Assembly (NCBI GenBank): GCA_963781955.1
Contig: CAWAHU010000001.1
Span: forward strand, 1,054,001-1,118,000
Direction of reading: 5' to 3'
Length of the DNA: 64,000 nucleotides
From: Bog-473 sp963781955
Lineage (GTDB): Bacteria; Actinomycetota; Acidimicrobiia; Acidimicrobiales; RAAP-2
Positions 42,409-50,900 of the stretch are shown here, one piece after another; the first letter of the stretch is position 1, and each line of letters opens with the position of its first letter. The position numbers and the translations under genes were made by a program. The notes under the pieces were generated by a model. The model worked only from the letters and a program-made list of their open reading frames with translations. It had not been told where the DNA came from and made no database searches.

Positions 42409-44304
42409 ATGGGCGCCACCGACGCTGACGGGCTCCAGGCGGCGTGCGCGACGGCCGACGTGCACCCGCTCCTGTGCGCGGTGGCCGAGGTGACGGGTGA
42501 TCTCTCCGTGCTGCGCGACACCTTCGCCCCCGACCAGCGACAGCTCTTCGTCCCGGGCGCCGGTCTCGCGCCCGGGCAGCAGGCCGAGGCGCGCCGCCTG
42601 GCCGCGGACGCCCTGGCCGCCCACCCGGGGCCCGATGGGGCGCGCCACCAGCTCACACCCGATGGGCTCCGGCAGGTCTACGCCTTCCTGACCGGCAGCG
42701 CACGCCGGGCCGAGCGCTGGGAGGCGTTCCTCACCGAGGAGCTGGCGCCGGCGGGGACCGATCCGCGTCGGCCCTCGTGGCACGTGTCGGAGTTGGGGCG
42801 AGGGTTCCGGTGTGCCGTGATCGGTGCCGGCGCCTCGGGCCTGGCCGCGGCACACCGGCTGCGCCAAGCCGGGGTCGAAGTGACGGTGTTCGAGAAGAAC
42901 CAGGACGTCGGCGGGACCTGGCTCGAGAACGTGTACCCGGGCTGCCGGGTGGACGTGCCCAACCAGCTCTACAGCTTCTCGTTCGCCCAGACCAACGACT
43001 GGGTCTCGCAGTACTCGGCCCAACCCGAACTCCTGGCCTACCTGCAGCGCACGGCCAAGGAGCTCGGCCTCTCCGAGTGCATCCGCTTCGGGAGCGAAGT
43101 CACCGAGGCCCGCTTCGACGAGGCAGTGGGGACGTGGGCGCTGACCGTGCGCAGCGGGGATGCCAGCGCGGCCGCGGGCGAGTTCGACGCCGTTGTGTGC
43201 GCGGTGGGCCAGCTCAACCGCCCGTCGTTCCCGGCCATCGAGGGGCGCGAGGAGTTCGGTGGCGAGTGCTTCCACTCGGCGGCCTGGGAGGACACGGTGC
43301 CGCTGGGTGGCCGCCGCGTGGCCGTCATCGGGACCGGGGCCAGCGCCGCCCAGTTCGTCCCGCTCGTCGCGGACGAGGTGGCCCACCTCGACGTGTACCA
43401 GCGGACGCCGCCGTGGATGATGCCGACGGCCAACTACGGGGACCCGCTGCCGCCGGCCTTCGCCGACCTGGTGGCCGCGCTGCCCGGCTACGGCCGCTGG
43501 GACCGCCTGTGGCAGTTCTGGTTGCTCCACGAGGGGATGCTCGGAGCGGCGCGCGTCGACCCCGGGTGGGACAGCCGGACCGAAGCGGTGAGCGCGGCCA
43601 ACGACGCCGTGCGCTCGATGCTCCTCGACGTGCTCCGGGCCCAGGTTCCCGACGACGAGCTCTTCGAGAAGATGGTCCCGCACTTCCCGCCGTTCGCCAA
43701 GCGGGCCCTGCGTGACGACGGGAGGTGGGCCGCCACGCTGGCCCGGCCCGACGTCGACCTGGTGACGAGGCCGATCGAGCGGATCACGGCCGGCGGCGTG
43801 CGGACGACCGACGGCGTGGAGCACCCGGCGGACGTGTTGATCTACGGGACGGGGTTCCGGGCCTCGGGCTTCGTGGCGCCCATGCGTGTCGTGGGCCAGG
43901 GTGGCGTGGAGCTGAACGAGGAGTGGGGCGGCGACGCCCGCGCCTACCTCGGCATCACCGTCCCTGGTTTCCCGAACTTCTTCATGCTCTACGGTCCGAA
44001 CACCAATCTCGTCATCAACGGCAGCATCCTGGTGATGGTGGAGTGCCAGGTACGTTATGCCGTGGAGGCCATCGGGCGACTGCTGCGCAGCGGGCAGCGC
44101 ACCATGTCGTGCCGTCGCGAGGTCCACGAGCGCTACGGGCGCGAGATGGACGAGGGCAACGCCACGATGGTGTGGGGAGTGGCCGACGTGCCGTCGTGGT
44201 ACCGCAACGCACGCGGCACGGTGACGCAGAACTGGCCCTTCGACCTGCACCAGTACTGGGAGCGGACGCGGGAACCCGACCTGTCTGACTTCGAGCTGGC
44301 CTGA
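42409..44304 (+). CDS. Baeyer-Villiger-type flavin monooxygenase with N-terminal extension
   Basis: A 631-residue protein. About 130 residues of helical extension precede the FAD loop AVIGAGASGLAAAHRLRQAG (residue 136 on). FEKNQDVGGTWLENVYPGCR and VDVPNQLYSFSFA are typical of BVMOs. The fingerprint reads FGGECFHSAAWED (FxGxxxHxxxW, residue about 282) and the NADPH loop is VAVIGTGASAAQFVPL (about 305). It would insert oxygen into a ketone using NADPH and O2. The N-terminal extension matches the long actinobacterial subgroup. It probably acts with the upstream SDR, which can make the ketone from an alcohol. Confidence 0.9.
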   Translation: MGATDADGLQAACATADVHPLLCAVAEVTGDLSVLRDTFAPDQRQLFVPGAGLAPGQQAEARRLAADALAAHPGPDGARHQLTPDGLRQVYAFLTGSARRAERWEAFLTEELAPAGTDPRRPSWHVSELGRGFRCAVIGAGASGLAAAHRLRQAGVEVTVFEKNQDVGGTWLENVYPGCRVDVPNQLYSFSFAQTNDWVSQYSAQPELLAYLQRTAKELGLSECIRFGSEVTEARFDEAVGTWALTVRSGDASAAAGEFDAVVCAVGQLNRPSFPAIEGREEFGGECFHSAAWEDTVPLGGRRVAVIGTGASAAQFVPLVADEVAHLDVYQRTPPWMMPTANYGDPLPPAFADLVAALPGYGRWDRLWQFWLLHEGMLGAARVDPGWDSRTEAVSAANDAVRSMLLDVLRAQVPDDELFEKMVPHFPPFAKRALRDDGRWAATLARPDVDLVTRPIERITAGGVRTTDGVEHPADVLIYGTGFRASGFVAPMRVVGQGGVELNEEWGGDARAYLGITVPGFPNFFMLYGPNTNLVINGSILVMVECQVRYAVEAIGRLLRSGQRTMSCRREVHERYGREMDEGNATMVWGVADVPSWYRNARGTVTQNWPFDLHQYWERTREPDLSDFELA

Positions 44305-44320
44305 GGGCGACGGAGATGCC

Positions 44321-44773
44321 GTGAGCGCGGACGCCAGCGCGGACGGGCACGGTCGACGGCGCGCTAGCTCCGGCTCGCCCTACGAGGCCGCTATCGGCTT
44401 CAGCCGGGCCCTGCGCGTCGGTGACCGTGTCGTGGTCTCGGGCACCGGACCGGTGCTGCCAGGCGGCGGGTGCCCCGCCGGCGCCGCGGCGCAGGCACGC
44501 CGCTGCCTCGAGATCATCGCCGGCGCGCTGGCCGAGGTGGGCGCTTCGCTGTCCGAGGTGGTGCGCACGCGCGTGTACCTGACCGCGGCTGGCGACGCGG
44601 ACGTCGTCGGCGCCGTGCACCGGGAGCTGCTCGGCGAGGCCGCCCCGGCTGCCACCATGGTGGTGGTGGCGGGACTGCTCGACGCCGCCTGGAGGGTGGA
44701 GATCGAGGCCGAGGCGGTGATCTCCGAGGCAGTGATCTCCGAGGCGGTTGTCTCCTCCGAAGAGATGGACTAG
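44321..44773 (+). CDS. RidA-family protein
   Basis: The 150-residue protein starts at GTG 44321, 16 bases after the monooxygenase stop. GSPYEAAIGFSRALRVGDRV followed by VSGTGP, QARRCLEIIAGALAEVGASL, VRTRVYLTA and PAATMVVVAGLLDAAWRVEI form the YjgF/YER057c/UK114 trimer fold. The last segment lacks the usual Arg of enamine deaminases (the usual PxR is replaced by PAATMV), so imine hydrolysis is not assured. The C-terminus is three copies of a 15-bp repeat (EAVIS EAVIS EAVVS). Confidence 0.85.
   Translation: MSADASADGHGRRRASSGSPYEAAIGFSRALRVGDRVVVSGTGPVLPGGGCPAGAAAQARRCLEIIAGALAEVGASLSEVVRTRVYLTAAGDADVVGAVHRELLGEAAPAATMVVVAGLLDAAWRVEIEAEAVISEAVISEAVVSSEEMD
44711..44755. repeat. 15-bp tandem repeat (three copies) near the end of the RidA-family gene
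   Basis: GAGGCGGTGATCTCC, GAGGCAGTGATCTCC and GAGGCGGTTGTCTCC are consecutive. They end 18 bases before the stop codon. Confidence 0.8.
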
Positions 44774-44821
44774 GGGAACCTCCACCGCCCCCTGCATTCG
44801 GGCATCGGGGACGGGCCGGTA

Positions 44822-45394
44822 GTGTCGCCCCCCGTGGCCGGGGGGAGCAGGTGGCGCTCACGGCGCACGTGGGTGTTCGTGGCGGTGGCGACCGTGGCCG
44901 TGCTCGTGCTGGCCTTCGTCGGCCTGACCTTGCGGCTCTTCGTGTACCCGGACCTCAACGCGCCGCAGCGTTCGGACGCCATCGTCGTCCTGGGCGGCAA
45001 CGGCACGGCACCGAGGCAGACCGGGCTGCACCTGGCCCGGGAGGGCTACGCGCCGGTGATCGCGATCTCCATCAACGGCGCCGATACCTGTGTGCCCTTC
45101 GAGCGGGCGCCGACGCACGGCGCCCGGGTGATGTGCTTCCGGCCGTTCCCCAGCACGACCCAGGGCGAGGCACGCGCCATCGCACACCTGGCGTCCGCGT
45201 ACGGCTGGCACCGCGTGATCGTCGTCATGCAGGTGACGCAGGCCACGCGGGCACGCCTGCGCATCGGTTGGTGCTACCCGGGCCAGGTGCTCGAGGTCGG
45301 GTCGGACCCGTCGGGGTTCGTCGGCTGGGTGCAGGGCGTCGTCTACGAGTGGGGCGCGCTGATCAAGACGCTCGTCGTCACGAACGGCTGCTGA
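44822..45394 (+). CDS. YdcF/SanA-family (DUF218) membrane protein
   Basis: The 190-residue protein has one N-terminal membrane helix (VFVAVATVAVLVLAFVGLTL) and the DUF218 core: SDAIVVLGGNGTAPRQTGLH, REGYAPVIAISIN, PSTTQGEARAIAHLASAYGW and HRVIVVMQVTQATRARL. Relatives are linked to cell-envelope maintenance and polysaccharide or vancomycin sensitivity phenotypes. The exact reaction is unknown. The start is GTG 44822. It could be co-transcribed with the RidA gene 48 bases upstream. Confidence 0.85.
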   Translation: MSPPVAGGSRWRSRRTWVFVAVATVAVLVLAFVGLTLRLFVYPDLNAPQRSDAIVVLGGNGTAPRQTGLHLAREGYAPVIAISINGADTCVPFERAPTHGARVMCFRPFPSTTQGEARAIAHLASAYGWHRVIVVMQVTQATRARLRIGWCYPGQVLEVGSDPSGFVGWVQGVVYEWGALIKTLVVTNGC

Positions 45395-45504
45395 GGGCGA
45401 GGCGCGAAGCGACACGATTGCAACCGTCCTGCGACGTGGCCGCCCAGGTGCGCGCGGTACCGTGCCGACGGGTGCCGGAGGGGGACTGGCGCGAGGGGGG
45501 AGCA

Positions 45505-47062
45505 GTGCAGGCGAGCGTCCGGGTCGTCGGGTCACCTAGTGGGCCGACGACCGACGCCGCCCTGGCACCGCAGGCGGGCGAGCAGCCCGGCTCCCGCCAA
45601 CCCCGAGCTCCGCGTCGCATCTCGCGCCGGGCGATCGAATGGGCCGGCCTCGCGCTCGGGATCGGATTCGTGGCCGCCGTGGGGCTCGACCACACCCTGT
45701 CCAACGACGAGCTGTGGTCGATGGCGGCCGGCCAGTGGATCCTGGGCCATCATGCCCTCATCGGGTCCGACCCCTTCAGCTACACGGAGGCGCACCGGCA
45801 CTGGGTCACCGACGAGTGGGGCTCCGAGGTGGCGCTGGCCGGCCTGGCCCGGGCCTTCGGCGCCGCCGCCTACGAGGTCTACGCCATCGTGCTCGGTGCG
45901 CTGTGCCTGACGGCGTGCAGCGGTTACGCCAAGGCCGCGGGGGCCCGCGGGGGCCGCGTGGTGAGCATCGTCCTCCTCCTCGCGTTGGGACTCGCCGCCA
46001 CGCTGGCGTCGGACCGCGGGCTCGACTTCTCGTTGGTGTGGTTCCCACTCGAGCTCCTGCTGTTGACCAAGGCCCGGGACGACCCGCGCTGGCTGCTCGC
46101 CCTGCCGCCTCTGTTCCTGGCCTGGGTGAACACGCACGGGTCGGTCCTCCTCGGCCTGCTGGTGCTCGCCGTCGAGCTGGCCTGGTCACTGGTGCCGCCA
46201 CCCGCTGTGGCGCTGCCTGCGGGTCATGCGGCAGTCGCCTTGGAGCGGCTGGCTGGCGCTCACCCTCGCCGGAGGGGTGGCGGCCGCCTGCATCACCCCG
46301 TACGGGCCCAGGCTCCTCCTCTACGACCTCGACGTGGCGCGCAACGGGCAGATCGCTCGCTACATCAGTGAGTGGAACTCTCCGGACTTCCACCAGGTGA
46401 TGGTGGTGCTGGTCTATTGCGTGCCCCTGGCCGTGTTCGTGGCCTGCGTGCAGGTGCGGCGGCTGCCCGCGCTGGAGGGATCGCTGGCCGTGTTCCTCTT
46501 CGTCGAGGCGCTGCGCACGCAGCGCCTGGTCGTCTACTTGATGGTGCTGGCGGCCGGCTTGGCGGCGGTGCTGCCCCGTCGCCCGCCTTGGGGGGCGACG
46601 GCACGACGGTGGGCCGGCGCCGCGCTCGTGGTGCTGGCCCTCGTCATCCTCGCCGCGCCGTCGGTGCCGGCGGGCACGCTCTCGCCCGGCTTGCCGGTCC
46701 AGGCGTTCGACTACCTCAGGACGCACCCCGGGCGCGTCTTCACCGAGTACACGTGGGGCGACTACTCCATCGCCCGTCACCGGGCCACTTTCGTCGACGG
46801 GCGGACCGACCTCTTCGAGGGACCGGTGCTCGACCGGTTCTTCGCCGTGTCCTCCCTCACGACGGATCCCGACCCGGTGCTCTCGGCCTACGACGTCTCC
46901 TACGTGGTGTGGTCGCCGCGCAGCGCGCTGTCGGAGTATCTCGCCCACGACCCGCGCTGGCGGATCGTCGACCGGTCTCCGGCGGCGCTCGTGTTCGCCC
47001 GCACCGCCTCGAGTCCGCGGAGCTCGCCGTCCTCGTCGGCCCAGGTGCCCACCACGCCGTAG
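45505..47062 (+). pseudogene. Polytopic membrane protein (GT-C glycosyltransferase-like) with a frameshift
   Basis: The first part starts at GTG 45505 behind GGGGGGAG. It reads LDHTLSNDELWSMAAGQWIL, IGSDPFSYTEAHRHWVTDEW and several membrane helices, resembling the early acidic loops of GT-C mannosyltransferase-like proteins. Near 46195-46225 the reading frame changes. The second part (SGWLALTLAGGVAAACITPY, further helices, FTEYTWGDYSIARHRATFVD) runs to 47062. Joined length is about 520 residues with around ten helices. The last 54 codons overlap the convergent PrmC-related gene. Confidence 0.65.
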
Positions 47063-47772
47063 CCGTGACGGGCCAGCCCGGCCTCGAGGAGCACGTCTTG
47101 CGCCCCGCCCAGCTCGAGCAACACCGATCCACCGGGGCGCAGGAACTCGGCCGCCGAGGCCACGATCCGCCGCAGCAGATCGGTGCCGTCGTCCCCGCCG
47201 TCGTAGTGGTCCGGGTCCTCGAAGCGGAGAGTGTCGCGCGGGAGCAGCGTGAGCGCTCCGGTCGGGACGTAGGGAGCGACGGCGACGACGACGTCGACGC
47301 GGCCCCGCAGGTCGCCCGGCACCGGCGCCAGGAGATCGCCGAGCCGAGCGTCCACGCCGTTGGCCCGGGCGCACTGCACCGCGCGCCGGTCCGCGTCGGT
47401 CGCCAGCACGCGGGCCGACGGGCGGGCGCGACGGAGTGCGGCGGCCACGGCGCCGGACCCCGTGCACACGTCGACGGCGACGCCACGCGGGCCGAGGCGG
47501 GCTGCCGCCCGCCGCGCCAACTCGAGGCTCTGCCAGCGCGGCACGTACACCCCGGGGTCAACGCGCACGTCGAGCTCCCCGAAGGCGGCGTGCCCGGTCA
47601 CCCAGGCCAGCGGTTCGCCGGCCTCGCGCCGCACCGTCATGGCGGCCAGGCGCACCTCGTCGCCGCCGGCGGCGGCGGTCAGCTCCCGTGCCTCGTCGGC
47701 GGCGGCGACGCACCCGGCGCGGACCAGGCGCGCGGTGAGGGCGCCGAGCAGATCGTGTCCGTCGTCGTTCAG
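46900..47772 (-). CDS. PrmC-related SAM-dependent methyltransferase, probable CTG start
   Basis: About 290 residues. The N-terminal helical part (LTARLVRAGCVAAADEAREL) and RREAGEPLAWVTGHAAFGEL precede VDPGVYVPRWQSLELARRAA and the SAM motif VAVDVCTGSGAVAAALRRA. The catalytic NPPY/NAPY motif of PrmC is AVAPYVPTGALTLLP here, so the Asn that binds the glutamine side chain is missing. No ATG, GTG or TTG lies in frame before residue about 40. CTG 47772 overlaps the stop of the upstream MFS gene as CTGA and is the best start. The 3' end overlaps the plus-strand membrane protein by 163 bases. Confidence 0.7.
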   Translation of the reverse strand: MNDDGHDLLGALTARLVRAGCVAAADEARELTAAAGGDEVRLAAMTVRREAGEPLAWVTGHAAFGELDVRVDPGVYVPRWQSLELARRAAARLGPRGVAVDVCTGSGAVAAALRRARPSARVLATDADRRAVQCARANGVDARLGDLLAPVPGDLRGRVDVVVAVAPYVPTGALTLLPRDTLRFEDPDHYDGGDDGTDLLRRIVASAAEFLRPGGSVLLELGGAQDVLLEAGLARHGYGVVGTWADEDGELRGLEAVRANTSAAGDRSTIRQRGSWARYSDSALRGDHTT

Positions 47773-49376
47773 TCGAGCATCGCTCCGGCGATCCGCGCCC
47801 CGGGGTCCTCGCCGTCCGTCGGGCGGGGCTCGTCGGCCCGCCCGACGGCCTGGCCCTCTTGCTGGCCCTCGGCCCCGACCTTCGGCCCGACCGATTCGAG
47901 CGCACCGTGGTTGGGCAGGAACAGCGTCGGGATGAACGCGATGAGGATGGCGCCCACCGACCACCAGAAGGTGCGGGCGAACGCCGCTGCCACCGGGTCG
48001 GCCACGGCGGCCGGCAGCTTGGTGACCGACCCGAGGACGGCCGACCCGCCGACCGCCTTGCCCGTCGCCGCCAGGTTGGCCACGATCTGGCGCTCGAGGA
48101 CCACCGCGAAGAGAGCGGTGGCCACCGAGCCGCCGACCAGCCGCATGATGTTCATGACCGTCGAGGCCTTGGGGATCTCCGCGTGGTTCAGGTCGAGGTA
48201 GGCGGCTGCGGTCACCGGCATCATCGTCATGCCCAGGCCGACGCCGCGAGCGAAGAGCGTCACCGCCAGCACCACCTCGCTCGTCGAGGCGGTGACGAAG
48301 GCCAGGGGCACTGTGGCCGCCGCCATGAGCAGGATCCCGAAGGGGACCACCCGGCGCGGGCCGACGCGGTCGGTCACGCTGCCCGCCCAGCGCATGATGA
48401 CCGCCGCCCCGATGCCCTGCGGTGCCATGAGGAGCCCGGCCATCCAGGCCGGTTGGCCCCGCGCCACCTGGTAGTAGAGCGGCAGGAGGAACATGGAGCC
48501 GAACAGCGTGGCCCCGATGACGAAGATGCAGATGTTGGCGATGGTGAAGCTGCGGTTCTTGAAGGGGTGCAGATCGAGCAACGGGTGCCGCCGGTGCAGG
48601 GCGTGGAGGACGAACGCCACCAGGAGCACCACGCCGAGCACGAAGCTGATCAGGACGGGAGCCCCGGTGATCGTGCCCTCGGTGCCCACCGCGCTCAGCG
48701 CGTAGACCAGCGCGGCCAGCCCCGGGGAGAGCAGGCAGAAGCCCATGGTGTCGAAGGACGTCGGGAAACGCTCCTCGTCGCTCGAGCGCTGCAGCCAACG
48801 CTGCCCGAGGACCAGGGTGACGATGCCGATCGGCACGTTGATGAGGAAGATCCAACGCCAGCTGGCGTTGGACACGATGAGGCCGCCCACGATCGGACCG
48901 AGGATGGGACCCATCACCATGGGCACGCCGATGATGCTCATGACGCGGCCCATGCGCTGCGGCCCGGCGGCCCGGGCCAGGATCGACTGGCCGACGGGGA
49001 GGAGCATCCCGCCCCCGATCCCCTGGACCACTCGGAACGCGATGAGCGAGTTGGCCGACCAGGCCAGCGCGCACAGGGTGGACCCGGCCACGAAGAGGAC
49101 GAGCGAGACCGTCCACATCGACTTGGCCCCAAAGCGGTCGACGGCCCAGCCCGACACGGGTGTCGCCATGGCCAGCGCCAGCAGGTAGCCGGTGGCCACC
49201 CACTGGATCGTGGTGACCGACACGTGGAAGTCCCGGGCCAGCGTGGCCAGCGCCACCGCCACGATCGTCGTGTCGAGGATCGACATGATCGACCCCAGCA
49301 CGACCACCGTCGAGGTGCGGCGCAGCTCGGGGGAGAGCCGGAAGGGCACCGCCGTGACCGATGAAGAGGATGCCAT
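47769..49376 (-). CDS. DHA2-family (EmrB/QacA) drug exporter
   Basis: A 535-residue MFS protein with 14 predicted helices. It has the DHA2 motifs ILDTTIVAVALATLARDF (helix 1), WVATGYLLALAMATPVSGWA with DRFGAKSMW (motif A), and RVVQGIGGGMLLPVGQSIL and ILGPIVGGLIVSNASWRWIF (motif C). The hydrophilic C-terminal tail is acidic. ATG 49376 is preferred over the TTG five codons upstream. It is divergent from a MarR-type regulator across a palindromic operator, so it is probably repressed by it and induced by toxic compounds. Confidence 0.9.
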   Translation of the reverse strand: MASSSSVTAVPFRLSPELRRTSTVVVLGSIMSILDTTIVAVALATLARDFHVSVTTIQWVATGYLLALAMATPVSGWAVDRFGAKSMWTVSLVLFVAGSTLCALAWSANSLIAFRVVQGIGGGMLLPVGQSILARAAGPQRMGRVMSIIGVPMVMGPILGPIVGGLIVSNASWRWIFLINVPIGIVTLVLGQRWLQRSSDEERFPTSFDTMGFCLLSPGLAALVYALSAVGTEGTITGAPVLISFVLGVVLLVAFVLHALHRRHPLLDLHPFKNRSFTIANICIFVIGATLFGSMFLLPLYYQVARGQPAWMAGLLMAPQGIGAAVIMRWAGSVTDRVGPRRVVPFGILLMAAATVPLAFVTASTSEVVLAVTLFARGVGLGMTMMPVTAAAYLDLNHAEIPKASTVMNIMRLVGGSVATALFAVVLERQIVANLAATGKAVGGSAVLGSVTKLPAAVADPVAAAFARTFWWSVGAILIAFIPTLFLPNHGALESVGPKVGAEGQQEGQAVGRADEPRPTDGEDPGARIAGAMLD

Positions 49377-49384
49377 GGGAATAG

Positions 49385-49415
49385 TTGACAATACTCAAAA
49401 ATATGGGATTGTCAA
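49385..49415. promoter_or_regulatory. Inverted-repeat operator and divergent promoter between MFS and MarR genes
   Basis: TTGACAAT (49385-49392) and ATTGTCAA (49408-49415) are perfect inverted repeats, 15 bases apart. TTGACA can also serve as a -35 box in each direction. The site lies between the divergent exporter and MarR starts, as expected for MarR autoregulation. Confidence 0.7.
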
Positions 49416-49444
49416 GGATCCCCCGGGATGCGAGAATCTCGTCC

Positions 49445-49915
49445 ATGGGCGTGGCTGAGGAGGCCTTCGAGCGCTTCCGTCGGGTCGCCTTCGAAGGCGA
49501 GATCACCGAGCGCATGGCCGCGCTCGCCGTGAGCATGAAGCTGTCACCCGGGCTGACCAAGACGCTGGTGCGCCTGGCCGGCGAGGACGCGGTGTCCATG
49601 GGCGAGGTGGCCCGGCGCATCGGCTGCGACCCCTCCTATGCCACCGCGCTGGTGGACGACCTCGACGCCAAGGGGCTGGCGCGCCGGGAGCCCGCACCCT
49701 ACGACCGCCGGGTGAAGATCGTCGTGCTGACCGATGCCGGCCGGGCGCTCGCCGGCGAGATCGAGCGGACGCTCTCGGTGCCGCCGGCCGCCTTCTCGGC
49801 CCTCACGGCAGCCGAGTTGCGCCAGCTGCGGAACCTGCTCGACAAGGTGCTGGCAGCCACCGAGGCCGCGCCTGCGCCGGTACCGCGCCTCGAGGTGGGG
49901 GCGGCCGCGCCTTGA
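49445..49915 (+). CDS. MarR-family transcriptional regulator
   Basis: The 156-residue protein has the MarR winged helix: LTKTLVRLAGEDAVSMGEVA, CDPSYATALVDDLDAKGLAR (recognition helix) and REPAPYDRRVKIVVLTDAGR (wing with the Asp-Arg-Arg pattern). A dimerisation helix lies at the end (LRQLRNLLDKVLAATEA). ATG 49445 is chosen because the earlier part of the frame is not family-like. It probably represses itself and the divergent exporter through the palindrome at 49385. Confidence 0.85.
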   Translation: MGVAEEAFERFRRVAFEGEITERMAALAVSMKLSPGLTKTLVRLAGEDAVSMGEVARRIGCDPSYATALVDDLDAKGLARREPAPYDRRVKIVVLTDAGRALAGEIERTLSVPPAAFSALTAAELRQLRNLLDKVLAATEAAPAPVPRLEVGAAAP

Positions 49916-49937
49916 CCCGCCGCCGGGCGGCGGTCGC

Positions 49938-50900
49938 GTGACGGCGGCGCCGACGTCGCCGGCCGTACAGGTCCAGCACCTCGCCAAGTCCTACGGCGAC
50001 ACCGTGGCCGTGGGCGACGTGAGCTTCGAGGTGCAGCGGGGCGAGGTGTTCGCGCTGCTCGGGCCTAACGGGGCCGGGAAGACGACCACGGTCGAGATCC
50101 TCGAGGGGTTCCGCACTCGCAGCGGGGGCACGGTCCGCACGCTCGGCGTGGACCCGGCCGACCGCGCCACGCAGCGCTGGTTGCGCACCCGCATCGGCGT
50201 GGTGCTCCAGGAGCTGGCCGTCGAGCCCTACTACTCGGTGCGCCAGGTGCTGAGCCGTAACGCCGGCTTCTACCCCGACCCGCGGCCGGTCGACGAGGTG
50301 ATCGAGCTCATCGGCCTGGTGGAGAAGGCCGACGACCGGGTGAAGCGCCTCTCGGGGGGCCAGCAGCGCCGCCTCGACGTCGGCCTCGGCATCATCGGCA
50401 ACCCCGAGCTGCTCTTCCTCGACGAACCGACCACCGGCCTCGACCCCTCGGGCCGCCGCGAGACGTGGGACCTCATCCGGCGCCTGGCCGCGGCGGGGAC
50501 CACCGTGCTCCTCACCACGCACTACATGGACGAGGTGGAGGCGCTGGCCGACCGGGTGGCCGTCCTGTCCGACCACCGCATCGTGGCCAGCGGGACCCCG
50601 GCCTCGATCGGGGGGCGTGACCTGGGGGCGGTGACCATCCGCTTCCGCCTGCCGGACGGGGTCACGGCGGGGTCGCTGCCCGTGCTGCCCGGGGGGGCCC
50701 GGGTCGAGGCGGGCACCGAGGACGGGCTGGTCGAGATCCGCACCGAGAACGAGGTCCGGGTCCTGCACGAGCTCACCGGGTGGGCGCTCGCCGCCGGCCA
50801 CGAGCTGCGGGGGTTGTCGGTGGAGCGCGTCTCGCTCGAGGATGTGTACCTCGGCCTGACGTCGGGTGAGTCGGCCGACCGCGAGGAGGAGCGTCGGTGA
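49938..50900 (+). CDS. ABC transporter ATP-binding protein (DrrA/daunorubicin-resistance type)
   Basis: The 320-residue protein starts at GTG 49938, 23 bases after the marR-like stop. Walker A is GPNGAGKTTT (residue about 42), the signature is RLSGGQQRRLDVGLGI, and Walker B is LLFLDEPTTGLDPSGRR. LTTHYMDEVEALADRVAVLS is the H-loop. The C-terminal 100 residues follow the DrrA pattern (VEIRTENEVRVLHELTGWAL). It pairs with the permease gene that starts inside its stop codon. Export of a hydrophobic compound is likely. Confidence 0.9.
   Translation: MTAAPTSPAVQVQHLAKSYGDTVAVGDVSFEVQRGEVFALLGPNGAGKTTTVEILEGFRTRSGGTVRTLGVDPADRATQRWLRTRIGVVLQELAVEPYYSVRQVLSRNAGFYPDPRPVDEVIELIGLVEKADDRVKRLSGGQQRRLDVGLGIIGNPELLFLDEPTTGLDPSGRRETWDLIRRLAAAGTTVLLTTHYMDEVEALADRVAVLSDHRIVASGTPASIGGRDLGAVTIRFRLPDGVTAGSLPVLPGGARVEAGTEDGLVEIRTENEVRVLHELTGWALAAGHELRGLSVERVSLEDVYLGLTSGESADREEERR

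Noticed and set aside
46900..49620. Minus-strand frame of about 900 codons covering the MFS and PrmC-related genes
   Set aside because: Only its last 290 codons match a family. The earlier part is out of frame with the real MFS exporter.
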